Part shown: piece after piece, positions 1-9,068 of the stretch | How the letters are laid out: each line of letters begins with the position of its first letter | Position numbering within the stretch: the stretch's first letter is position 1 | Assembly: GCF_038592985.1 (NCBI RefSeq) | Contig: NZ_CP151951.1 | Coordinates: forward strand, 1,293,001-1,357,000 | Length of the DNA: 64,000 bases | Source: Paenibacillus sp. FSL R10-2782 | GTDB taxonomy: Bacteria > Bacillota > Bacilli > Paenibacillales > Paenibacillaceae | Reading direction: 5' to 3' | The notes under the pieces: generated by a model | Databases searched by the model: none | Seen by the model: the letters and a program-made list of their open reading frames with translations, nothing else | Told to the model about the DNA's origin: nothing | Made by a program: the position numbers and the translations under genes

Positions 1-3
1 ACT

Positions 4-975
4 GTGCATAAAATGAAACCCTTTAAGCGCATCATCATCGTCAATACGATTGATTATTTGTATGGTCACGCTTTGCTCAAGCTGCTAAATGTGCAGCGGG
101 AATACGAACAATCGCCGGAGCTGGGCATCGTCGTTATTGTGCAAAAATCGTTGGAGTGGATGGTTCCCGCATGTGTGGCTGAAATCTGGACAGTCGATGT
201 GCCGTTCAGCAAGGCCCGCAACTTTTATCCGGTGCTGCATCATCGGATGATAGAGGAACTGGTACGTTTTGATGAGGTCCATGTCAGTCCGGCGTATTCA
301 CACCCTAGTCAGTTCGATATTGAGCAGTTTACGGGTATCCCGCGTTATGAGGATGGTCGTGAGTCGGAGCCGCGAATTACCTTCGTATGGAGGGAAGACC
401 GCTTGTGGAGCGGCAGCCATCATATCGCACGGGCAGTGCAGAAATTTCCGCAGCTCAAACGTTGGCTTAAACCGCTGATTTATCATCAGCGCCGCAAAAT
501 CATTCGGTTGTTCCGCAGGTTGCGGGAATCCTTTCCAGATTACCGTTTTACGGTTGCCGGATTGGGTCGCACCGGGAGCTTCCCGGCATGGATTACGGAC
601 GAACGTGTCGCACGCTTCGACCGGGAAAGTGAGCTGCGAGTATGCGAGGTGTATGCTGCCAGCCGATTAGTGATCGGCATTCACGGCTCCAATATGCTGC
701 TGCCCTCCGCCCATGCGGGCATGACGATTGACTTGATGCCCAAGGATCGTTGGGGCAACTACGCGCAGGATATTTTATTTCACGAAACGGACCATCGGCT
801 TACGGCCTACAAATACCGCTTTGTCCCGATGGAGTCGAGCGTGACCTTGGTGGCAGATATGGCGGCTGCCCAGCTTAAAGGAGCAGATCATTTTAATATG
901 CAGATGATGGAAGAAAAACAGCGGCAGGGGGAAAGTTCGGTTTGGAGGGGAGAGGCCGCTTCGGGACGGATTTGA
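4..975 (+). CDS. Glycosyltransferase-like protein of polysaccharide cluster (possibly 5'-partial)
   Basis: The 323-residue protein lacks membrane segments. A C-terminal stretch around residues 222-245 contains IGIHGSNMLLPSAHAG followed by an acidic TIDLMP segment. This resembles the nucleotide-sugar binding end of GT61-like or related polysaccharide glycosyltransferases. It lies upstream of two GT4 enzymes, a WecG/TagA enzyme, a UDP-glucose dehydrogenase and an LCP protein, so a role in building a cell-surface polysaccharide is inferred. The frame is open to the left edge of the window. GTG at 4 and ATG at 13 are both possible starts and the true start may lie outside the window. The family assignment is tentative. 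Confidence 0.6.
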   Translation: MHKMKPFKRIIIVNTIDYLYGHALLKLLNVQREYEQSPELGIVVIVQKSLEWMVPACVAEIWTVDVPFSKARNFYPVLHHRMIEELVRFDEVHVSPAYSHPSQFDIEQFTGIPRYEDGRESEPRITFVWREDRLWSGSHHIARAVQKFPQLKRWLKPLIYHQRRKIIRLFRRLRESFPDYRFTVAGLGRTGSFPAWITDERVARFDRESELRVCEVYAASRLVIGIHGSNMLLPSAHAGMTIDLMPKDRWGNYAQDILFHETDHRLTAYKYRFVPMESSVTLVADMAAAQLKGADHFNMQMMEEKQRQGESSVWRGEAASGRI

Positions 976-1017
976 TCTCCTAGCTACGACTGTCGGTGTA
1001 AGGCGCTTCGAGTAGCA

Positions 1018-1580
1018 TTTGATCTTCCGATCGCTGTTGCTGTGGGATTCCTTGGATTAAATAAGCCCCATAGGGGCGGAATCCCACAGGGGTATGCTTC
1101 CGAAGCGAGCTTTCCTACGGAAAGCTTTGAGGCGAACGCTGACGCTTCTCCAGATTCAAATCCTACCCTCCGCTACTTCCCGCCGCCGCCAAAAAGAATT
1201 CCCCCTGCCCATAGGATGGGTGGTGAGGTAAGAGCCGCCCGGCGATAGCTTCGCCCTATCGCCGTGAACATCTCGTCGGGCACGCATCCCAGCGATAGCG
1301 CCCATGCTTGTTCAATCGCTTGCCGCTATTGCACCAGCATACAAACCAGCGTAGTCAACGCCTGCGTGCATCCGCCCGCGTAACCCGCGCAGCGGGGGCA
1401 CTTCATGCCCTAAGTTCCCTTTTTTTAAATTAGGGTGACTTTATGGACACGGCGGTCAGCAGCGAAGCGGTCCATTTGAATCTGAAGAAGCGCTAGCGTT
1501 CGCCTTTGCAGTGGGATTCTTACCTTGGAATGTTTTATATCATCCAAGAATCCCACTGCAACAGCGATCGGAAGATCAAA
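1018..1580. repeat. 560-bp palindromic, highly structured non-coding element
   Basis: The region between two glycosyltransferase genes has matching inverted ends. The left end begins GATCTTCCGATCGCTGTTG near 1021 and its reverse complement ends near 1577. A second pair matches inside it: AGGCGAACGCT near 1132 with AGCGTTCGCCT near 1495, flanked by the shared ATTTGAATCTG-type sequence (about 1153-1163 and 1473-1484). Each arm also holds its own hairpin: CTGTGGGATTCC/GGAATCCCACAG at about 1039-1090, and TGCAGTGGGATTCTT/AAGAATCCCACTGCA at about 1507-1560. The centre has more stem-loops, for example GGCGATAG/CTATCGCC at 1241-1263 and CCCTAA/TTAGGG at 1408-1435. It could be a MITE-like mobile element or a large structured RNA. 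No convincing coding sequence is present. Confidence 0.7.
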
Positions 1581-1651
1581 TGGAGTGCGCAGCGGTCTCT
1601 AAACCCTCGCACCCCATAACTCACCCAATATGAAATGGCAGGAGCATAATG

Positions 1652-2881
1652 ATGATTCAAAAAATATTGTATCTTCGCAATTTTGCCAGCAAGGTGAACG
1701 GGGACTCATACAATTTGCAGGAAGTCGGCTTGGGCAAGGCACTCGTTCGGAAAGGCTTCGATTGCGACATTGTCTACTACAACGACCACAAGGAAACTCA
1801 TCTGGAGCAGGTATACCGTCACGAAGGCTGCACATTGCGCATCATATGGCTCCACGGATTGAAGTTCCTGAGCAACAGCATCTACAGGGATGTCCTCAAG
1901 GATTCGTTTTTGGCTGCTTATGATTGGGTCATCTCCACAGAATACAACCAGATCATGACTTATCTGCTTTCCCGCAAATGTCCGGAAAAGCTGGTGCTGT
2001 ATCACGGCCCATACCGCGATAATACACATGCGCTGATCCGAAGATTGTACGATACCCTGCTACTGTCGAAGGTGGCAAAGTCTCTACGCTGTACCTTTGT
2101 CAAATCCGAACTGGCCAAGCGCTATCTGGAGGATAAAGGCTTTCACAACGTCGTCACCCTTGGAGTCGGACTGGACCGCAGCAAGGTGGAGGGAACGTTC
2201 AACAATGACAACAGCGGCAATGACACAAGCGAAGATCGTGAGAAAAACCGCGAGGTTGCGGATGAGCTGAGACGGCTCGGGGATCGTCCGGTGCTACTGT
2301 ATGTTGGTGTGCTGGAGGAGCGTAGAAATATACGTTTTATGCTGGGCGTGTTCAAAAAGGTACTTCAAAAGCACCCCTGTTGCCTTTTGATCATCGTAGG
2401 GGATGGACGTAAGGCGGATACGGATCGCTATTGGGCCTATGCCCATGAGCTTGGGCTGACGGACAGTATTTTGCATTTTCCAAGAGTGGAGCAGCGGCAT
2501 CTGTGGCAGGTTTACGGAGCAGCGGATGCGATGCTGTTTCCGACTCATTACGATATTTTCGGTATGGTGCTGCTGGAAAGTATGCTGTTTCGCGTCCCTA
2601 TTATCTCTTCGATAAATGGCGGCTCGGTTACCTTGATCGAGGACGGTGTGAGCGGAGTGATCCTGAGAAGCTTTTCGGAGAAGGAATGGGTGAGTCGAGT
2701 CTCTGAATTGTTGGACAATGCTGAGCTGAGACAAAGGATGGCGGAGCAGGCGTTTCTTACAGTCGAGCGTATGTCGTGGGATCGGATTGCGGAAGAAATG
2801 CTAAGCCACTCACGGATACAACCGATGCAGCCCATGCACCATCCCATGCAATCTACGCAGGAACGAGGGACGGCCACGTGA
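1652..2881 (+). CDS. GT4-family glycosyltransferase
   Basis: This 409-residue cytoplasmic glycosyltransferase has the two-Rossmann (GT-B) layout. The C-terminal donor-binding half reads PVLLYVGVLEERRNIRFML, then LLIIVGDGRKADTDRY, then GAADAMLFPTHYDIFGMVLLE with the conserved acidic region that binds the nucleotide sugar. It should transfer a sugar to a lipid-linked acceptor during exopolysaccharide or teichuronic-acid-like polymer synthesis; donor and acceptor cannot be read from the sequence. ATG codons at 1649 and 1652 are both possible. The second has better spacing from the AGGAG at 1640. Its stop codon overlaps the start of the next glycosyltransferase as GTGA, indicating one operon. Confidence 0.85.
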   Translation: MIQKILYLRNFASKVNGDSYNLQEVGLGKALVRKGFDCDIVYYNDHKETHLEQVYRHEGCTLRIIWLHGLKFLSNSIYRDVLKDSFLAAYDWVISTEYNQIMTYLLSRKCPEKLVLYHGPYRDNTHALIRRLYDTLLLSKVAKSLRCTFVKSELAKRYLEDKGFHNVVTLGVGLDRSKVEGTFNNDNSGNDTSEDREKNREVADELRRLGDRPVLLYVGVLEERRNIRFMLGVFKKVLQKHPCCLLIIVGDGRKADTDRYWAYAHELGLTDSILHFPRVEQRHLWQVYGAADAMLFPTHYDIFGMVLLESMLFRVPIISSINGGSVTLIEDGVSGVILRSFSEKEWVSRVSELLDNAELRQRMAEQAFLTVERMSWDRIAEEMLSHSRIQPMQPMHHPMQSTQERGTAT

Positions 2882-4242
2882 GCAAACAGATCAACATACA
2901 GACAGGGCCTCCAGTACATCTACAGGTTTCAAACCCAGACCATCATCATGTTCAGGGGGAGGTCCCTCAGTCTGACATATCATCACCATCGGATACAGCA
3001 AACCCTGTTCATCCACGTGAATATAACAAAAACACAGTGGGTAAGGTGCTGATCATCCACAACTTTTATCAGCAAAGCGGTGGAGAAGACAAGGTTGTCG
3101 AGCAGGAATTGGTTTTGCTGCGCTCCAGAGGGATAGAGACGGAGCATTATTATGTTCATAACGACAGCATCCAAAGCAAAGGGCTGGCTAACATGGCGAA
3201 GCTGGCGGTGGAGGCGACTTGGTCCCTGCCCGAGTTCAAAAGGATCAAAAAGCTGCTTTTGCGGGTGAAACCGGATGTGGTGCATGTGCATAACTTTTTT
3301 CCGGTTATTTCTCCTTCCGTCTATCATGCCTGTGAACGGCTGGGGATTCCGGTCGTCCAGACGCTGCATAATTACAGGCTGATTTGTCCGGCGGCGACTT
3401 TTATGCGGGGGAATGAGGTTTGTGAAAAATGCCTGCACGGCACTTTGCTGCATTCCATCCGCCACGGGTGCTACCGGGGCTCACAGCTACAGACGATTCC
3501 GGTGGCGGCGATGATCAAGTTCAACAATCTGATCGGTACATGGCAACACAAAGTAAGTCGATATATTGCGCTAACCGAGTTTGCGCGGGAGAAATTTGCT
3601 GAAAGTGGCATTCCACCGGATCGTATCGTGGTGAAGCCAAATTTCATCCAACGTAAAGAGGTGGAAGCCGTGTATGACCCGGCTGATCGATACTTGTTGT
3701 TTGTAGGGCGGATCTCGGCTGAAAAAGGGGTGCGTAATCTGCTGCAAGCCTGGACACAGGTGGAAGATCGGGGCGACTTGAGACTGGTCATCATCGGGGA
3801 TGGCCCGGAAAAGGCTGAATTGGCTGCCGCGTATCCGCAGGAGGACATCCGTTTTCTGGGCAAGCAGGATGGAGACACGGTGCTGGATTGCATGAGCCGA
3901 GCCATGTATGTCATGGTCCCTTCCATTTGGTATGAAGGCTTTCCCATGACCATCGTAGAGTCCTATTCCGTGGGAACCCCGGTGTTGTGCAGCCGAATCG
4001 GGGCGCTGGAGGAAGTGGTGGAGGATGGAGTGACCGGGTTTCATTTTCAACATGATGATATGGAACATATCAGTGCCGTAATCCGTCGTGCGACAGCCTA
4101 TGAAAACTATCCAGCCATGAGAGAGAAGGTATCGGAAATATATGCTGCTCGGTACACGGAAGAAGTGAATTACAAGCAACTGATGGACATATACAACGAG
4201 GCGATAGAGGAGCGTGCTTATGAAGCAACTGCCCCAGTATAG
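2878..4242 (+). CDS. GT4-family glycosyltransferase
   Basis: This second GT-B glycosyltransferase has about 454 residues. After a low-complexity, histidine-rich N-terminal extension of some 50 residues, the N-domain begins KVLIIHNFYQQSGGEDKVVE and contains VHVHNFFP. The C-domain has LLFVGRISAEKGVRNLL, LVIIGDGPEK and YEGFPMTIVESYSVGTPVL, the EX7E region typical of GT4 enzymes. The frame extends back to an ATG at 2776 inside the previous gene. GTG at 2878 is preferred because it overlaps the upstream stop as GTGA and follows an AGGAACGAGGG-type ribosome site. Cysteines around residues 170-210 may bind metal. The role in surface polysaccharide assembly is inferred from the neighbours. Confidence 0.85.
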   Translation: MSKQINIQTGPPVHLQVSNPDHHHVQGEVPQSDISSPSDTANPVHPREYNKNTVGKVLIIHNFYQQSGGEDKVVEQELVLLRSRGIETEHYYVHNDSIQSKGLANMAKLAVEATWSLPEFKRIKKLLLRVKPDVVHVHNFFPVISPSVYHACERLGIPVVQTLHNYRLICPAATFMRGNEVCEKCLHGTLLHSIRHGCYRGSQLQTIPVAAMIKFNNLIGTWQHKVSRYIALTEFAREKFAESGIPPDRIVVKPNFIQRKEVEAVYDPADRYLLFVGRISAEKGVRNLLQAWTQVEDRGDLRLVIIGDGPEKAELAAAYPQEDIRFLGKQDGDTVLDCMSRAMYVMVPSIWYEGFPMTIVESYSVGTPVLCSRIGALEEVVEDGVTGFHFQHDDMEHISAVIRRATAYENYPAMREKVSEIYAARYTEEVNYKQLMDIYNEAIEERAYEATAPV

Positions 4243-5029
4243 AGTCGGAAGGATTGCGGACGCAGATATTGCGGCGCTTACGTTTCAGGAAACCGTACAC
4301 ACGGTGGAGCAATGGGCGGTCGGACGCAAGGACAGCTATGTATGTATCTGTAACACGCATTCTATTGTTACAGCCGGAAATCAATCCGAGTTCCATGATG
4401 CACTTGCGCGTGCAGATTTGTGTACCCCGGATGGTATGCCGCTGGTATGGGCGCTCAAGCTGTACGGATTTGAGCGTCAGGACCGGGTGGACGGACCCAG
4501 TCTGATGCTCAAGCTGTGCGAACGCGCGCCGCAGACCGGGTTAAGTATCTATTTTTACGGCAGCACGCCGGATGCACTGGACAGCTTGAAGGAAAGAATG
4601 GAGCAGGACTACCCAGGAATCCGAATTGCGGGTGGCTTTTCACCGCCATTTCGGGAGCTTCGGCCCGATGAGGAGGAGCAGATTGTTCATGACATCAATG
4701 CGTCAGGCGCGCATATCATCTTCGTCAGCTTGGGCTGTCCGAAGCAGGAAATATGGATGTATCGTAACAAAGACCGCATCCGTGGCGTGATGATTGGTGT
4801 AGGAGCGGCCTTTGACTATATCACCGGAAAGGTTCGCAGACCGCCGCTAATGATACAAAGGCTGGGGCTGGAGTGGCTGTACCGCCTGATCAGCGAACCG
4901 AAACGGTTATGGAAGAGATATGCCTATAACAATCCGGTGTATGTATACCGATTTCTCAAATCCTATCGGCGGAACAAACGGCTTACGCTCCATCATAATC
5001 GGCATGCAGGGAGAGGCGTAGAGAAGTGA
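4220..5029 (+). CDS. WecG/TagA/CpsF-family glycosyltransferase
   Basis: This 269-residue enzyme carries the WecG/TagA/CpsF signature. It has CNTHSIVTA near residue 45, DGMPLVWALKLYG near 70, and the C-terminal stretch SLGCPKQEIWMY, GVGAAFDYITGKVRRPP and LGLEWLYRLISEPKRLWKRY. Members transfer N-acetylmannosamine, mannosaminuronic acid or related sugars to an undecaprenyl-linked primer, as TagA does in wall teichoic acid synthesis. Here it probably adds an early sugar of the secreted polymer. ATG at 4220 follows GAGGAG with seven bases of spacing and overlaps the previous gene by 23 bp. A GTG six bases further upstream is less likely. Confidence 0.88.
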   Translation: MKQLPQYRVGRIADADIAALTFQETVHTVEQWAVGRKDSYVCICNTHSIVTAGNQSEFHDALARADLCTPDGMPLVWALKLYGFERQDRVDGPSLMLKLCERAPQTGLSIYFYGSTPDALDSLKERMEQDYPGIRIAGGFSPPFRELRPDEEEQIVHDINASGAHIIFVSLGCPKQEIWMYRNKDRIRGVMIGVGAAFDYITGKVRRPPLMIQRLGLEWLYRLISEPKRLWKRYAYNNPVYVYRFLKSYRRNKRLTLHHNRHAGRGVEK

Positions 5030-5080
5030 AACTGGTAAAAGCGTAATTCAGCGAGACAGTATGTAAAAGGGGGAGCCGTT

Positions 5081-6421
5081 TTGAAGCTATGTGTAATTGG
5101 TGCGGGGTATGTCGGACTGGTATCGGGAGTCTGTTTTGCCGCGCTCGGGAATACGGTCGTCTGTGTCGACCAGAATGAGGACAAAATTAGCCAGCTTCAT
5201 GAAGGAAAAGTACCGATTTATGAGCCGGGCTTAAAAGGCTTGATCCAGGATAATGTCGAGCAGGGCCGACTGACCTTTACAACAGATACTGCATCTGCGG
5301 TAGAGGGAGCGGAGATTGTTATTTTGGCGGTTGGAACGCCTTCGTTGCCGGGCGGGGAAGCGAACCTGTCCTATATTGAGGGAGCCGCACGCGAGGTGGC
5401 AGACGCCATGAACGGCTACAAAGTGATTGTCACCAAAAGCACAGTGCCTGTCGGAACCAATGATCGTATTCACAGCCTGATCGCGAGCCGCACGAACTAC
5501 TCTTTTGGCGTGGCTTCGGTTCCTGAATTTTTACGCGAAGGCTCGGCGGTAGCAGATACGCTCCAGCCGGACCGGATCGTGATCGGAGCATCCGACCCTC
5601 ATGTCGCCGCTGTGCTGTGTACGCTGCATGAGCCGCTGACGACAAATATTTTGACCACAGATATCCGTTCGGCGGAGATGATCAAGTACGCGTCGAACGC
5701 TTTTTTGGCGACTAAAATTTCGTTTATTAATGAGATTGCGAATATCTGTGAAAAAGTGGGTGCAGACGTTACGCGTGTGGCACACGGCATGGGGCTGGAT
5801 CAGCGGATCGGTTCCTCTTTTCTGTCCGCAGGCATCGGCTATGGCGGCTCTTGTTTTCCCAAGGATACACAGGCGCTGATCCAGATTGCGGGCAATGTGG
5901 ACTATGAATTCAAGCTGCTGAAATCCGTGGTGGAAGTGAATCAGGGGCAGCGCTTTAATGTGATTCGCAAGCTGGAAGAAGCCTTAGGTGATCTGGAAGG
6001 AGCTACTATTGGGATATGGGGGCTGGCATTCAAGCCGAATACAGATGATGTAAGAGATGCTCCAGCGCTGGATATTATGCAGTCGCTTCTGGAAGCGGGT
6101 GCGCAAATACGTGCATATGACCCGGTCGCCACCGCCAACTTCCGCAGATTGCTGGACAGCTCGGAAGTGACATGGGCCGATAGCGCACGAGAAGCGGCGG
6201 AAGGATGCGACGCGCTGTGTCTGCTGACGGAGTGGGAGGAATTTGGTGAGGTGGGGCTGGGTGAGCTGAACGAGCTTATGAAGCATCCCATTATGATCGA
6301 CGGACGCAATGTGTACCGTGAGGAGCAAATCAGACAGTCTGCCTTTGCATACTATTCTGTCGGCAGGCCGCAGATGAACAATATGGATATGGATCGTCAT
6401 CGGTCTGTAATGAACCCGTAA
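5081..6421 (+). CDS. ugd: UDP-glucose 6-dehydrogenase
   Basis: This 446-residue enzyme oxidises UDP-glucose to UDP-glucuronate with two NAD+. The N-terminal Rossmann motif is GAGYVGLVSGVCFAALG. The central domain has VPEFLREGSAVADTL and the catalytic cysteine in GIGYGGSCFPKDT (Cys near residue 259). The C-terminal domain has GLAFKPNTDDVRDAPA. Length and layout fit the TuaD/Ugd family. It starts with TTG preceded by GGGGGAG. With the adjacent glycosyltransferases and the LCP protein it implies a glucuronate-containing polymer, such as an exopolysaccharide or a teichuronic-acid-like wall polymer. Confidence 0.95.
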   Translation: MKLCVIGAGYVGLVSGVCFAALGNTVVCVDQNEDKISQLHEGKVPIYEPGLKGLIQDNVEQGRLTFTTDTASAVEGAEIVILAVGTPSLPGGEANLSYIEGAAREVADAMNGYKVIVTKSTVPVGTNDRIHSLIASRTNYSFGVASVPEFLREGSAVADTLQPDRIVIGASDPHVAAVLCTLHEPLTTNILTTDIRSAEMIKYASNAFLATKISFINEIANICEKVGADVTRVAHGMGLDQRIGSSFLSAGIGYGGSCFPKDTQALIQIAGNVDYEFKLLKSVVEVNQGQRFNVIRKLEEALGDLEGATIGIWGLAFKPNTDDVRDAPALDIMQSLLEAGAQIRAYDPVATANFRRLLDSSEVTWADSAREAAEGCDALCLLTEWEEFGEVGLGELNELMKHPIMIDGRNVYREEQIRQSAFAYYSVGRPQMNNMDMDRHRSVMNP

Positions 6422-6436
6422 AGGGGGAGGCTCTGT

Positions 6437-7414
6437 ATGAAGCGATGGCTGAAAATAACATTAGGGGCCGCTGCATTATTGATGTTAGGTGCTGGTGCTT
6501 ACACCGCTTATGTATATCATTCCGTTCAAACGGCGGCAAATGCTATGTATCATCCACGCAGTATCGTGCAGCCCGCCGCGATTTCTACCCTTGCAACAGG
6601 CGGAGCGGGACGCCCGGCAGTCACAAGCGCCGGATCGGGAACACCCAATCCGGCGGCCATATCCCAATTCAAGCCGTTCACCGTGCTAGTGTTGGGGGTG
6701 GACCAGCGTCCCCATGATCGGGGGCGTTCGGATACAATGATGGTCCTGTCCGTTAATCCCGCCGAAGGCTCTGTATTGATGTTCAACATCCCGCGCGATA
6801 CGCGAACGGAGCTGATCGGCAGGGGACGTGAGGACAAAATCAATCATGCCTTTGCCTTTGGCGGCGTGGACATGTCGATCCGTACGGTAGAGCATTTCTT
6901 GAATCATCCGATGGATTACTATGTGCAGATGAACATGGAAGGGTTTGCGAAAATGGTTGATCTTTTGGGGGGAGTCACGGTTAACAATCCCCTCGATTTT
7001 CAATATGAGGGCCATCATTTTGCACAGGGCAGCTTGAAGCTGAACGGGACTGAAGCGTTGGCTTATGCCCGGATGCGTTTTGATGATCCGCGTGGGGACC
7101 TCGGAAGAAATGCCCGCCAGCGGGAGCTGCTCAAGCAAATTCTCGCACAGGCGATCAGCAAGGAAGGGCTGTTAAAGGTAAAACCGATATTGAAGGCAGC
7201 GGGGGAGCAGATCCGTACGGATATTACCTTTAACGATATGACGACCTTTCTGACCCGGATCGGCCCATCTCTACGGCAGACAGATATGGTTGAGTTGAAG
7301 GGTCATGGAACCAAAATCAACGGAGTGTATTATTACATCGTGGATAATCAGGAACGCCAGCGTATCCGTGGACTGATGGAGCAGCATTTGCTCACCACAA
7401 CCATATCACCTTAG
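6437..7414 (+). CDS. LytR-CpsA-Psr (LCP) family wall-polymer ligase
   Basis: This 325-residue protein has an N-terminal membrane anchor (about residues 8-28), a low-complexity linker and an extracytoplasmic LCP domain. Recognisable blocks are VLVLGVDQRPHDRGRSDTMM, FNIPRDTRTELIGRG, DKINHAFAFGG, MVDLLGGVTVNNPLDF and YARMRFDDPRGDLGRNARQR; the arginines bind polyprenyl pyrophosphate. LCP enzymes transfer finished polymers from the undecaprenyl carrier to peptidoglycan or a related acceptor. The gene follows ugd by 16 bp with a good GGGGGAGG site, so it is probably the last gene of the polysaccharide operon. A weak hairpin lies at about 7430-7458. Confidence 0.92.
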   Translation: MKRWLKITLGAAALLMLGAGAYTAYVYHSVQTAANAMYHPRSIVQPAAISTLATGGAGRPAVTSAGSGTPNPAAISQFKPFTVLVLGVDQRPHDRGRSDTMMVLSVNPAEGSVLMFNIPRDTRTELIGRGREDKINHAFAFGGVDMSIRTVEHFLNHPMDYYVQMNMEGFAKMVDLLGGVTVNNPLDFQYEGHHFAQGSLKLNGTEALAYARMRFDDPRGDLGRNARQRELLKQILAQAISKEGLLKVKPILKAAGEQIRTDITFNDMTTFLTRIGPSLRQTDMVELKGHGTKINGVYYYIVDNQERQRIRGLMEQHLLTTTISP

Positions 7415-7547
7415 GTTTGCCTTATGCAATCGGGTGGCTTGTAAGGAGGTCACCCGTCATTCTCTTTCATTCTCTTCTAAACTAGGCCTGTCCCACATAC
7501 ATCTTAGAGTATCCAGTAGGATGTCCAACTGAGGGGAGGGGCGATTT

Positions 7548-8039
7548 GTGCTGTTCAGAAGAAGAGCGGCTTCCACGTTCGTCCGTAAACTGCTGTATTT
7601 TGCAATGATATGTGGGCTATTATGGCTGCTGTGGCTGGGTCTGTGCGGGGTCATGTCTACGGGGGAAGGCGATCAGGCGGTCGAAGCGCTGAATGAGTTC
7701 TATACGATGGAGCAGTCAGGTAATTTCGGAGGCTCCTGGGAGCTTTTTCATTCACAAATGAAGAAAAAATTCGAAAAATCCACGTATGTACAGCAGCGTG
7801 CGCACGTGTTCATGCAGGATATGGGGACGGATACGTTCACATTCGAGCTGGGAGAGCCGCAGGCTGAATATGATATTCGCACAGAGCAGAGTGGAGACGA
7901 GCTGGGGAAGGTTTATCGTATTATGGTTACCCAGCATTACAAGACCCGGTTTGGTCATTTTGATATCGTACAGCCTTGTTATGTGACGCAGGAAGGTGAA
8001 GAGTGGCGGGTGCTTTGGATATACAAGGATAAGGAATAA
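7548..8039 (+). CDS. Membrane-anchored hypothetical protein
   Basis: This 163-residue protein starts at GTG behind GGGAGGGG. It has a basic N-terminus, one transmembrane helix (about residues 17-37) and an extracytoplasmic domain of about 120 residues. That domain has aromatic and acidic content and ends in an EEWRVLWIYKDKE strand. The shape resembles the NTF2-like or DUF4878-like folded domains found on many anchored Gram-positive proteins, but I do not recognise the family with certainty. It stands alone between the polysaccharide operon and an ABC exporter. Confidence 0.6.
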   Translation: MLFRRRAASTFVRKLLYFAMICGLLWLLWLGLCGVMSTGEGDQAVEALNEFYTMEQSGNFGGSWELFHSQMKKKFEKSTYVQQRAHVFMQDMGTDTFTFELGEPQAEYDIRTEQSGDELGKVYRIMVTQHYKTRFGHFDIVQPCYVTQEGEEWRVLWIYKDKE

Positions 8040-8147
8040 TAGGACGCGGTGTTTCTAACAGGTTAAATATGGTACAATACTTCCAAAACCGGAAATGAAC
8101 AGCAAAATAGAATAGAGCTTCACTCCGGATGGAAGGAGTTTCATAGC

Positions 8148-9068
8148 ATGCAGCAAGCGACAGGACAGCTTCCCGTCATACGTATGGAGGGAGTGAGTAA
8201 AATCATTTCCTCAAAAGCGATTGTGGACGATCTGACGCTGGAGGTTCCAGCGGGGCAGGTATTTGGTTTCCTCGGACCGAACGGTGCGGGAAAAACAACC
8301 ACCATCCGTATGATGGTTGGCCTGATATCGATCAGCAAGGGCGATATCCATATTTGTGGAGACAGCATCAAAACCGATTTTGAAAAGGCAGTTTCCCACA
8401 TCGGTGCGATTGTGGAGAACCCCGAAATGTACAAGTTTCTGACCGGCTATCAAAATTTGCAGCATTTTGCGAGAATGTCACCGGGGGTGACGAAGGAGCG
8501 CATAGATGAAGCGATCCGCCTGGTAGGACTCGGAAACCGGATTCACGATAAAGTCAAAACCTACTCGCTCGGAATGCGGCAGAGACTCGGGGTAGCACAG
8601 GCGATCTTGCATCGGCCGAAGCTGCTTGTACTGGACGAGCCGACCAACGGATTAGACCCGCAGGGTATCCGCGAATTGCGGGATTATTTGCGGCAGTTGA
8701 GCCGGAGCGAGGGAATTACAGTATTCGTATCAAGTCACTTGTTGTCCGAAATGGAGCTGATGTGCGACCGTGTCGCTATTATCCAAAACGGACGACTGAT
8801 TGACATCAAGCAATTGAAGAGCACAGTTGAAGAGGCCCAGACGGCGGAAATTGCTTTTGAAGTGAACGATGCCCAGCATGCTTATGCGCTTGCCGGTGCA
8901 GGGCGCGTCGAAGGCGACCAACTGCTGCTGCATCTGGAGCGGGAGCAAATAGCAGAGATGAACAGTCTTCTGGCTGCAAATGGAGTCAAGGTATATGCGA
9001 TTCGCCCGGTGGCCCGTACGCTGGAAGATCAATTTTTGGAAGTGACGGGAGGCGGGTCCATTGGCTGA
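8148..9068 (+). CDS. ABC transporter ATP-binding protein (BcrA-like)
   Basis: This 306-residue nucleotide-binding subunit has Walker A GPNGAGKTT, signature YSLGMRQRLGVAQAIL, Walker B LLVLDEPTNGLDP and an H-loop histidine in VSSHLLSEM. The C-terminal extension of about 80 residues is typical of the BcrA/DrrA/NatA group that pairs with a separate membrane protein. It should power export of a lipid, peptide or antibiotic together with the permease that overlaps its end by 8 bp. The start ATG follows GGAAGGAG. TACAAT at 8073 could be a -10 element, but no good -35 is visible. Confidence 0.92.
   Translation: MQQATGQLPVIRMEGVSKIISSKAIVDDLTLEVPAGQVFGFLGPNGAGKTTTIRMMVGLISISKGDIHICGDSIKTDFEKAVSHIGAIVENPEMYKFLTGYQNLQHFARMSPGVTKERIDEAIRLVGLGNRIHDKVKTYSLGMRQRLGVAQAILHRPKLLVLDEPTNGLDPQGIRELRDYLRQLSRSEGITVFVSSHLLSEMELMCDRVAIIQNGRLIDIKQLKSTVEEAQTAEIAFEVNDAQHAYALAGAGRVEGDQLLLHLEREQIAEMNSLLAANGVKVYAIRPVARTLEDQFLEVTGGGSIG

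Noticed and set aside
1042..1248. 68-codon open frame in the palindromic element
   Set aside because: It runs through hairpins and inverted repeats and has no ribosome site; it follows the repeat structure, not a protein.
2776..2877. Upstream ATG of the second GT4 gene
   Set aside because: It lies 100 bp inside the previous gene without a ribosome site. GTG at 2878 overlaps the stop and has a good site.
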